Positions 1-7,187 of a stretch of DNA of 64,000 bases are shown here, in pieces (within the stretch, counting starts at the first letter, position 1; the number at the start of each line of letters is the position of its first letter). The stretch covers positions 310,001 to 374,000 of the forward strand of contig SCPD01000002.1 of the NCBI GenBank assembly GCA_005502925.1. Direction: 5' to 3'. The notes under the pieces are model-generated. The model was not told the origin of the DNA. It did no database searches and saw only the letters and a program-made list of their open reading frames with translations. Source of the DNA: Rhizobiales bacterium Y(2018) (GTDB lineage Bacteria > Pseudomonadota > Alphaproteobacteria > Rhizobiales > Aestuariivirgaceae). Position numbers and translations under genes: made by a program.

Positions 1-2
1 AT

Positions 3-2720
3 CCTATCCTGGTCTATGCCGTGAAATCGTCGGAAATGGGCGAGGAAGCCCTATCGTGGTTCCTCGACAATGTCGTGGCGAGAAAGGTCTCCAAAGTATC
101 TGGTGTCGGGCGTTTCCTCAGGGTCGGAGGAGTTGACAGAGAGATTACCGTCGAGATCGATCCCGATACCGCGGCCGCGATCGGCGTTACGCCGATGATT
201 GTCTCGCGAGCTTTGGGGGCCATGCAGAAGCAGCTGTCGGGCGGTCGTGGCGAGCTGGGGGAAGGAGATCAATCGATCAGGGTCTCGGCGCTCGTGCCCG
301 ATGCCAAATCGCTCGAAAGCACCGCGATATCCCTTCCTAGCGGCGGTTATGTGAAGCTTCGCGAGCTGGCGACGGTACGGGACAGCATCCGGGAACGTTC
401 TGAAATCGCCATCTTGAATGGGCAGCCGGCCATTGGCTTCAAAGTCTTTCCGGCCAAAGGTGCGGACGTGACGAAGGTGGCGCTGAGCGTCGAAGGCGAA
501 ATAAAGGCGCTGGTTGCGGCCAGTCGGGGACTCCAGGCGAAGATCATTTCGAATTCAGTCCATCAAGCACAAAAACAATATGAAGGCTCGATGAGCATGC
601 TGTATGAGGGCGGCATACTCGCGATGATGGTCGTGTGGCTGTTCCTCAGGGATCTGCGGGCAACCGCCATCGCCGCGACCTCCCTGGCGCTTTCGATCCT
701 TCCGACGTTCATCGCCATGGACATGCTGGGCTATTCGCTCAACATACTGACGCTTCTGGCTCTTGCGGTGACGATCGGAGTCCTCGTCGATGACGTTATC
801 GTCGAGATAGAAAATATAAAAAGGCATGCGATCGGCGGCAAGCCTATGATACGAGCCGCCGCGGACGCCGTTGTCGAGATTGCTCTCGTCGTGGTGGCGA
901 CCACGCTTTGCCTCGTCTGCGCCTTTCTTCCGACCACCCTCATGCCCGGGGTGCCTGGGTTGATGTTCAAGCAATTCGGGTGGACCGCGATCATTGCGGT
1001 TCTATTCTCTCTGCTTGTGGCCAGAACCCTCGCACCAATGATGGCAGCTCGGCTGCTGCGGCCTGGCGCGGAAGCTGAGCAGAGCGATGGTCGCTTGATG
1101 CGGCTTTACCTGATCACGGTGGATTGGTGTCTGGTCCACCGCATTGCGACAACCGTCATGGCCGGTGTGTTCTTTGCGGCTTCCATTCTCCTCGTGCCTT
1201 TGCTGCCTTCCGGTCTGGTGCCCGCGGATGATCTTGGATACACGACGATCAATGTCGAGTTGTCGCCCGGAGCCGCACTGGGGACCACAAAGGCAAAAGT
1301 GGAAGAGATACGCGGGGCGCTGGCATCGGTAAAAGAGATCGAGCATGTTTTTGCTGTTGTCGGGAGCGGCGGCAGCGAGGAAGTCGGCGGCGGCAACAAG
1401 GCTGAGTTGCTCGTGACCCTCGTCGCCGAAGATGCCCGTCCCCGACAGGCGGTCGTCGAAGATTTCATACGGGCCGCCTTGACCGACGTGCCCGGCGTGA
1501 GATTTTCGGTCGGATCAGGCGGCCTGGGGCAGGGGGTTGAGCTGCTGTTGGCAAGCGACGATGCCGACGCGCTGCGCAATTCCGTGCGCGCCATCGAGCG
1601 GGAAATGCGGAGCCTCGCCGACCTGTCGAATATCAGATCCAGCGCCAGCCTTGAGCGCGGCGAAATCGTCATACGGCCGGACACTGTCAAGGCTGCGGAA
1701 CGTGGGGTTGCGACCGAGGCGATTGGTGATTCAGTGCGCGTGGCGACCGCTGGCGACTTCGACAATCAGGTCGGCAGGATGAGCTTCGATAGCCGGCAAG
1801 TCTTTCTGAGGGTGCGTTTCGGTCAAGCCACCAGGTCAGACGATCAGGCTTTCGCCAATATGCGCGTCCCGGGGCGCAAGGGATTGGTGCCGTTATCCAG
1901 CATCGCCCAGATTTCCATCGAGGGCGGCCCGACGCAAATCGATAGATATGATCGGCAGAGATACGTGTCGATCAGCGCCGATTTTGGCAACGCGTCGTTT
2001 GGCACGATCATGGCGCAAGTCATGTCGTTGCCCGCCGTCAAGTCGCTGCCGACCAGCGTATCGTCCATCGAGGCGGGTGCTACCGAGATTGCCGGCGATC
2101 TTCAATCGGGATTTATCGCTGCGATGGCCGCCGGAATACTCCTGGTCTACGGCGTGCTGGTCGTCCTTTTCAAGGACTTCTTCCAGCCGATCACCATTCT
2201 TTCACCGATTCCGTTAGCCTTGGGGGGCGCACTTGGGCTCTTGCTGGTATCGGGCAGTCAATTGGACGTTCCGTCCCTGATTGGTATGATTATGCTGATC
2301 GGTGTGGTGACCAAGAACTCCATCCTGCTGGTAGAATATGCCATTGTCGGGATACGGGACGGCAACCTTTCCGTTCGCGACGCCCTGATCGACGCCTGTC
2401 ATAAGCGAGTCCGCCCGATCATAATGACGACAGTTGCAATGGTCGCCGGGATGGCGCCCATCGCCGCGGGGTTCGGGGCCGACGCGTCGTTTCGACAGTC
2501 AATGGCGCTGGCGGTCATCGGCGGCTTGCTTACCTCGACAGCCTTGAGCTTGCTTATCGTACCGGTCGCCTTCAGCTGGGTGAGCTCCTTCAAAGAGCGT
2601 GCGAAGGCGGTCTTTGGATCACACCGGCCGGCATCGGCGGCGGAAACTGACAGGACGACGAGGCCGGCAGGTGTCGTCGACCGCGCCGACAGAGGGCCGG
2701 TATCGAAGGACGCGGCCTAG
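3..2720 (+). CDS. RND-family multidrug efflux permease (HAE1/AcrB type), 5' end outside window
   Basis: Inner-membrane proton-driven pump subunit that works with a periplasmic adaptor and an outer-membrane channel to export hydrophobic drugs. The frame is open to the window edge and the first codons (P-I-L-V-Y-A-V) already match the middle of the first porter domain of AcrB-like proteins, so the gene starts upstream; 905 residues of roughly 1030 are present. Two blocks of hydrophobic helices are visible, at about 190-400 and 710-860 of the in-window protein. The first contains G-V-L-V-D-D-V-I-V-E-I-E-N, the TM4 signature with the paired Asp of the proton relay. The second contains the matching G-V-V-T-K-N-S-I-L-L-V-E-Y motif. 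The adaptor gene is not in view and presumably lies upstream. The stop codon lies inside a RIME-like palindrome. Confidence 0.95.
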   Translation, partial: PILVYAVKSSEMGEEALSWFLDNVVARKVSKVSGVGRFLRVGGVDREITVEIDPDTAAAIGVTPMIVSRALGAMQKQLSGGRGELGEGDQSIRVSALVPDAKSLESTAISLPSGGYVKLRELATVRDSIRERSEIAILNGQPAIGFKVFPAKGADVTKVALSVEGEIKALVAASRGLQAKIISNSVHQAQKQYEGSMSMLYEGGILAMMVVWLFLRDLRATAIAATSLALSILPTFIAMDMLGYSLNILTLLALAVTIGVLVDDVIVEIENIKRHAIGGKPMIRAAADAVVEIALVVVATTLCLVCAFLPTTLMPGVPGLMFKQFGWTAIIAVLFSLLVARTLAPMMAARLLRPGAEAEQSDGRLMRLYLITVDWCLVHRIATTVMAGVFFAASILLVPLLPSGLVPADDLGYTTINVELSPGAALGTTKAKVEEIRGALASVKEIEHVFAVVGSGGSEEVGGGNKAELLVTLVAEDARPRQAVVEDFIRAALTDVPGVRFSVGSGGLGQGVELLLASDDADALRNSVRAIEREMRSLADLSNIRSSASLERGEIVIRPDTVKAAERGVATEAIGDSVRVATAGDFDNQVGRMSFDSRQVFLRVRFGQATRSDDQAFANMRVPGRKGLVPLSSIAQISIEGGPTQIDRYDRQRYVSISADFGNASFGTIMAQVMSLPAVKSLPTSVSSIEAGATEIAGDLQSGFIAAMAAGILLVYGVLVVLFKDFFQPITILSPIPLALGGALGLLLVSGSQLDVPSLIGMIMLIGVVTKNSILLVEYAIVGIRDGNLSVRDALIDACHKRVRPIIMTTVAMVAGMAPIAAGFGADASFRQSMALAVIGGLLTSTALSLLIVPVAFSWVSSFKERAKAVFGSHRPASAAETDRTTRPAGVVDRADRGPVSKDAA

Positions 2721-2823
2721 AGCGCTTCCCGCCAAAGTTGCTCGACTTTGGTGATAAGGAAGCGCTCCAGATTATATGTTTACGAGCCCCTTTTCCCGTT
2801 TCGATCAAAACGAGAAGGGCTCT
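2720..2823. repeat. RIME-like double-palindrome intergenic repeat
   Basis: Two consecutive large palindromes fill the region after the efflux gene. The first has outer arms GAGCGCTTCC (2720-2729) and GGAAGCGCTC (2758-2767) with inner arms CCAAAGT and ACTTTGG. The second has arms GAGCCC (2784-2789) and GGGCTC (2817-2822) with inner GTTT/AAAC pairing. The 104-bp size and the two-palindrome layout match Rhizobium intergenic mosaic elements, which are REP-like. It could also end transcription of the efflux gene. The family assignment is from recall, not from a search. Confidence 0.6.
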
Positions 2824-2828
2824 AGCAG

Positions 2829-3272
2829 TCACCGTCTGCCGTTCGCTTGCTCGGCAGCCGTAACGCGGCAATCCCTGTCGGCGTCGTAGATGACGAAGAA
2901 CGGATTTGGTGCGTTGATGAACTCGGCGCGATCAATCACGCCGTCGCCGTTTTCATCAAAATAAGTGAATGATATTCCGGAAAAGATCCTGTCAACGGAG
3001 ACGAGCAAAGGTATCTCGGTCTTTTCAAGAAGTTTGTTTCGGTTGGCATCAGCTGTCTGAAACAATGTCGACGCGAACAAGCGCCATTCATCGCAGGTGT
3101 AGACGCGATCCCCATTGACGTCCCAGCGCCGGGAAAAGGTGACGAGCGGGTCATCCGCTTGAAAATCCAGCAGCCGCTGGGAGGGTTCCTCAGCATTACC
3201 GTGAGAATAGGGCAGGCAGAGCGAGATACTGATCGTAAGGACAGACATGGCTTTGGAGAACATTGACGGCAT
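2829..3272 (-). CDS. Exported EF-hand calcium-binding protein
   Basis: Small protein of 147 residues with an N-terminal hydrophobic stretch (about residues 8-22) that looks like a signal peptide, so it is probably periplasmic. Four 12-residue EF-hand loops, each beginning with Asp and ending with Glu, sit at residues 51-62 (D-V-N-G-D...), 75-86, 106-117 (D-E-N-G-D-G...) and 130-141. This is a full four-loop set. The ATG at 3272 is chosen because an AAGGA lies about 11 bases upstream and the signal peptide starts there; a longer frame to 3380 has no signal-like start. It begins 8 bases after the stop of the frameshifted IalB-family gene, so the two were probably co-transcribed. The function beyond Ca2+ binding is unknown. 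Confidence 0.75.
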   Translation of the reverse strand: MPSMFSKAMSVLTISISLCLPYSHGNAEEPSQRLLDFQADDPLVTFSRRWDVNGDRVYTCDEWRLFASTLFQTADANRNKLLEKTEIPLLVSVDRIFSGISFTYFDENGDGVIDRAEFINAPNPFFVIYDADRDCRVTAAEQANGRR

Positions 3273-3279
3273 TGCAGAA

Positions 3280-4090
3280 CTATTCCTTGCACGTGAGCTG
3301 TCGAGAGAACTGCCGCAACAGTGCTTCGTTGAGTGGAGATGTCTGAGCCGACTTGTTCGGATCAGACATTGCGGGAACATTGCATAGATTGGTGGCGATA
3401 TCGGTCCTGGACGCCATGTTGGCGCAATGTGCGTCTGGAAGAGTGCGGGCCGCGAGAGCGAAAGCGGAGCACAATCGTGGGACCGTAGTGGACAGGAAGC
3501 ACCACAATCTTGATGGGGGTTCGTTGAGCAGTGTCATGGCTCTGGCCAGAACTCCGCCAAGTGACACAATGGATACCGATATGGCCGTGCTGCGGCGGTC
3601 ATCCGATATCCGAATCGCAAGCGTGTGTGTTGATTTCAGATAGGCGAGATCACCCGCGCTCAGGTCGAACTGGGCGTAACAGGCGGACTTTGTGCAACGC
3701 CCAATCCGGGTTGGAGATGGCGCGGCCGTCGGAGGAAAGTCGCACGGAAATGTCAGGTTTCGAATGTAGCGGCAAAGCGACCATTGCCTGGCCTCGGCCC
3801 GCTGTCTCCTCACGGAAATGTACCGTCACGATCAGGGCACCCGTCTTCCTGTTCCGGATGTGCCTATGGACTTCACAACTTTTTCTCAGGCCGACAAATT
3901 TGCACAGCACGATCCATTCTTCGAAACGCTCGAGAACGCGCGTGACCCGACCGTCAAGCGCGGTAATTCTACCCGATGCGGCGTGGTGCTCTTTATCTGA
4001 GCTGGCGGCCACGAGACTGAGGACAGACAGCACCGCCAAGAATCCCAGCACCAGGACAAGTAGGCGCGCCGCCTTGTTGAACCCATGCAT
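3280..4090 (-). pseudogene. Frameshifted invasion-associated locus B (IalB) family protein
   Basis: Two overlapping frames together look like one IalB-type exported protein. The first, from ATG 4090, gives a signal anchor (A-R-L-L-V-L-V-L-G-F-L-A-V), then W-I-V-L-C...K-S-C-E-V-H and P-L-H-S-K-P-D-I-S-V, the usual front half of the family. The second frame continues with I-G-R-C-T-K-S-A-C-Y-A-Q-F-D-L and V-S-L-G-G-V-L-A-R-A-M, the typical back half with its Cys pair. The switch needs one skipped base near 3706-3710, in the CCCGG stretch. Without it the first frame runs on to 3650 with unrelated sequence. The C-terminal tail after the family domain is unusually long. Sequencing error cannot be excluded. 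An upstream GAGGAG supports the start. Confidence 0.6.
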
Positions 4091-4281
4091 GTCATGGAGG
4101 CTCCTCAGTCGCGTATGTACGAGGAGCTTACCGGCCTTTATCCGGCCCATGATTACGGGAGTTTGCCGCGATCTTTCAAAATATGTCCGAGATGCGGGTG
4201 GCGCGTATTTGCGGCGCCACCCTGACAATGTCGTCATTCATCTCGGACTAGGCAATCAATGCCACTTGGAGACATGACGAT

Positions 4282-5052
4282 ATGTGGCGGGAAACAGTCG
4301 TCTCCACTGGACATATGAGGATGTTGGCGCGCCCAAAGAGCCGAATCAGGGTTCTGATCGCCGACAACGATCACCGGACTCGCGAAGTGCTTGCACGGTT
4401 TCTGTCCGAACATGGCGTATCCGCCGGTCAAACGGGAGGCGGGGACGAGCTTCTGCGTAGCCTTGAGCGCGACCGTTACGATCTTGTCCTTCTCGACATC
4501 ATGCTTTCAGGAGAAGGTGGAATTAGCCTGTGCCGCAAAGTCAGGGCAGTTTCCACAATTCCGATAATCCTGCTGTCGGCGACACGTGAAGAAGCCGATT
4601 GTATTGTCGGACTCGAAGTCGGTGCTGATGACTATCTGGCCAAGCCGATCAATCCGAGAGAGGTTCTGGCGAGGATTCGGGCGATCCTGCGGCGCACGGC
4701 TTTGACGGTCGACCCCATCCCTCACGCGTCATGTTTCAGCTTCGATGGATGGACCATGGATTTGGGGCGCCGGACCTTGTCCGACCCGATCGGCAGTTGG
4801 ATTGAGCTCACATCGCACGAATTCGACCTCCTCGCCATATTCGTCCAGCGCCCGCAAGCTGTCCTGTCACGCGCCCAGGTGCTGGACTTATTGCATGGAA
4901 GGGTTTCGTCGCAGTTCGATCGCAGTGTCGATGCTCAAGTCAGCCGGTTGCGGCAAAAAATCGAGGCAAATCCCCAGTCTCCCCGGATCATCAGGACGGT
5001 GCGGAACGAGGGTTATATTTTCGCGATCGCAGCAAAGAGGATAAGCCGGTGA
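4282..5052 (+). CDS. OmpR/PhoB-family two-component response regulator
   Basis: DNA-binding response regulator of 256 residues. The receiver domain (about 22-135) has the acidic pocket D28/D30, the phospho-acceptor D72 in L-L-D-I-M-L-S, S99 and K121 in Y-L-A-K-P. The winged-helix output domain (about 150-250) ends with the typical R-T-V-R-N-E-G-Y-I-F. The start at 4282 follows GGAG at 4267; a second ATG at 4315 would remove an 11-residue N-terminal extension. No histidine kinase is encoded in the window next to it, so its sensor must be elsewhere. Its position beside the efflux pump, IalB-family and EF-hand genes makes them possible targets, which is inference. Confidence 0.9.
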   Translation: MWRETVVSTGHMRMLARPKSRIRVLIADNDHRTREVLARFLSEHGVSAGQTGGGDELLRSLERDRYDLVLLDIMLSGEGGISLCRKVRAVSTIPIILLSATREEADCIVGLEVGADDYLAKPINPREVLARIRAILRRTALTVDPIPHASCFSFDGWTMDLGRRTLSDPIGSWIELTSHEFDLLAIFVQRPQAVLSRAQVLDLLHGRVSSQFDRSVDAQVSRLRQKIEANPQSPRIIRTVRNEGYIFAIAAKRISR

Positions 5053-5191
5053 TGTCAGGGTCGAGGTCTTTCACTTCAAGGTTTGTCACAGTGGAAGTGA
5101 TAGGTTCATCATCCCGCGCTCAAGATGAGCGTTCGGTCACCCTCGACTGCTGCCTAGTGCCGGCGCGATACGCTGTTTTTTTGGCTAGAAA

Positions 5192-5266
5192 TGGAGCGGG
5201 CGAAGGGAATCGAACCCTCGACATACAGCTTGGGAAGCTGTCGTTCTACCACTGAACTACGCCCGC
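5192..5266 (-). tRNA. tRNA-Gly (anticodon CCC)
   Basis: Complete cloverleaf on the minus strand: acceptor GCGGGCG (5260-5266) pairs with CGCCCGC (5196-5202), D-arm with GTTCAGTGGTAGAAC, anticodon stem ACAGC/GCTGT enclosing the 7-base loop TTCCCAA, and T-arm GAGGG-TTCGATT-CCCTT. The anticodon CCC reads the Gly codon GGG. The 3' CCA is encoded (5192-5194) after discriminator T. Confidence 0.95.
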
Positions 5267-5332
5267 TCAGCCGGCGCGACATTAGAGCAGGCGCCGGCAA
5301 TCTTCAACGCCTCGATTGCGGCTTCAGCAATC

Positions 5333-6259
5333 TCATTCTCCGGCCTGTGCAACTGCCCGGAAGTCATCCGTCATCATGTGGCAGAGGCCGGAGGCCGCCG
5401 GGCCGAAGGGCCGGTCGACGCGGCGGATGATATAGAGGGGCATCCGATCCGGCGCAGATGAGCGGCGTACCGACAGCGCCATGCGGGCGAGCCGCCCCGC
5501 AGCGAGATCGGCCTCGACCATCCAGAGCGGCAGGTTTCCCCAGCCGGCGCCGGCCAGGATGAGAGCGTGCTTGGTGGCGAGGTCGCCGACGCTACAGGTC
5601 TGTTGCGACAGCACACCGAAATTGCGGCCCTGCGAACGCTCCGACGGATCGGCGACAACAATCTGTACATGGTCCGAGAGATCGACCGTCGTCCACCGCG
5701 CCTTCGGGCGCGGCTGCGCCAGCGCATGATCGGCACGGCAGACGGGGATCATCCCGGCGATGTCGCCGATCGCTTCCGAGACGACATGGGCGTCCGGCTC
5801 GTCGGCAGTGGTGAGGCCGATATCGCAGGCACCGTCCAAGACCATGGCCAGCGCCGAGGTCAGCGGCGCCGTCTTCAGCTCCAGCCGCACGCTCGGAAAT
5901 TTCGCTTGGAAGCGGGCAATGACAACGGCGACGAGCGGCAGCGGCAACAACGGGTCCAGCGCCACGCTGAGCCCCGCTTCGACGCCCTCACCGAAGCTCA
6001 CGGCGCGGGCGCGAAAGGCATCCGCCTTGATCAGCAAGCTGCGGGCTTCCGCCAGGAGCGTCGTGCCGGCCTCGGTGAGAAGCGGGCGGTGCTGCGAGCG
6101 GTCGAAGAGCGGAAGTCCGAGCTCCGCCTCGAGATTGGCGATGGCGCTGCTCAGGCCCGATTGCGCCCGTCCCAGCGATTTGGCCGCCGCCCGGAACGAG
6201 CCCTTGTCGGCCACCGAGACGAAGACGCGCAGCTGATCGAGGGTGAGGGCATCCAGCAT
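5333..6259 (-). CDS. LysR-family transcriptional regulator
   Basis: Protein of 308 residues, the usual LysR length. The N-terminal winged helix-turn-helix spans about residues 5-64 (L-D-Q-L-R-V-F-V-S-V-A-D-K-G-S-F-R-A-A-A and S-A-I-A-N-L-E-A-E-L-G-L-P-L-F-D-R), followed by a linker helix and a two-lobed substrate-binding domain to about 300. It is transcribed divergently from the DUF6506 gene with a 94-bp gap that carries a perfect T-N13-A palindrome, the classic layout in which a LysR protein controls the neighbour and itself. The inducer is unknown. Confidence 0.9.
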   Translation of the reverse strand: MLDALTLDQLRVFVSVADKGSFRAAAKSLGRAQSGLSSAIANLEAELGLPLFDRSQHRPLLTEAGTTLLAEARSLLIKADAFRARAVSFGEGVEAGLSVALDPLLPLPLVAVVIARFQAKFPSVRLELKTAPLTSALAMVLDGACDIGLTTADEPDAHVVSEAIGDIAGMIPVCRADHALAQPRPKARWTTVDLSDHVQIVVADPSERSQGRNFGVLSQQTCSVGDLATKHALILAGAGWGNLPLWMVEADLAAGRLARMALSVRRSSAPDRMPLYIIRRVDRPFGPAASGLCHMMTDDFRAVAQAGE

Positions 6260-6273
6260 GATCGATTTTCCTG

Positions 6274-6288
6274 ATCAATTCGATCATG
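6274..6288. promoter_or_regulatory. Candidate LysR operator
   Basis: Perfect inverted repeat TGATC-AATTC-GATCA (T-N13-A, dyad-symmetric) in the gap between the divergent LysR and DUF6506 genes. A degenerate second copy of the half-site (ATGATCGAT) lies at 6258-6266. The position and symmetry suit a LysR recognition site; binding itself is inferred. Confidence 0.55.
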
Positions 6289-6353
6289 ATTTGAGCAATT
6301 ACACGGATCGACATCAAGCCCCAAATCTCCGGAAGACAATCCAGGAGAATGCC

Positions 6354-6938
6354 ATGAACAAAGCGATCATCTTCGAGGCGGGCGGTGCGGATCCGGTGCG
6401 CGACCGCTTCGAGCGCAAGGACCTGACCATCGTCGTCGTCGATCATGCCGACCTGCTGCCCGAAGTCGCGGCCGGGCTGGCGCGCGAAGGGGCCCGGCTG
6501 ATCGAGCTGTGCGGCGGGGTATCGCCGCGCTGGCGCCCGCTGGTCAGCGCCGCCGTCGGCCCCGAAGTCCGGGTGAGCTCGGTGACCTTTGGCATCGAAT
6601 CGCTGGTGCCCGCGTTCCGCTACAACCAGGCCTATCTGGATGGCAAGTCGCTACGCGCCGCTTTCATCTTCATCGAGGCGGGAGCGGATCCTGAGCGTGA
6701 CCGTTTCGACAGAGACTTCCCGCCCCAACGCACGACTTTCGTGCCCGTGCCGGACGAGACGGCGGCGGTCGCCGTCGCGCGCGCGCTCGTCGCCGAAGGC
6801 GTCGACCTGATCGAGCTCTATGGCGGCTTCACCAGCAAAGGCGCCGCCGCCGTCATCGATGTGGTGGATGGCCGGGCGCCTGTCGGCATCGGCAGTTTCA
6901 CGCTCGAAGCAACATTTCCGGCGGCGAAGACCGCGTGA
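6354..6938 (+). CDS. Tandem DUF6506 protein
   Basis: Protein of 194 residues that is an internal duplication. Residues 3-80 (K-A-I-I-F-E-A-G-G-A-D-P...L-I-E-L-C-G-G-V) and 101-183 (R-A-A-F-I-F-I-E-A-G-A-D-P...L-I-E-L-Y-G-G-F) are two copies of the roughly 100-residue domain I recognise as DUF6506, normally found as a single copy. The function of the family is unknown; the G-V-D-L-I-E-L-x-G-G-F loop looks like a binding site. The start at 6354 follows CAGGAGA with good spacing. No signal peptide is seen, so it is probably cytoplasmic. It is likely controlled by the divergent LysR gene. Confidence 0.8.
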   Translation: MNKAIIFEAGGADPVRDRFERKDLTIVVVDHADLLPEVAAGLAREGARLIELCGGVSPRWRPLVSAAVGPEVRVSSVTFGIESLVPAFRYNQAYLDGKSLRAAFIFIEAGADPERDRFDRDFPPQRTTFVPVPDETAAVAVARALVAEGVDLIELYGGFTSKGAAAVIDVVDGRAPVGIGSFTLEATFPAAKTA

Positions 6939-7187
6939 GGATGTGCACGACGGCGGGCCGCGATAGACCTTGGTCCAACTATGTCCGGAGAGTTCTATAG
7001 GCGAAACATGCGGTGCGGCAGGTCACCTCCCAAGCATTGGCGGCATTGATCGGGCGGGCCTGTTCCGGTTTCTAGGGCTGGCGGGGAAGCCTTGCGCGAA
7101 AGTACCAAGAGCGCCCAAATTCGGGGTATCATGTCGTCAGGGGCGCCTGTAGAAGACGGCCGAGGGCCGAGTTCTGGGGAGGCGACA

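Noticed and set aside
3531-4277. 248-residue plus-strand frame opposite the IalB-family gene
   Set aside because: No recognisable motif; the opposite strand carries the IalB-type sequence with its signal anchor and Cys pairs.
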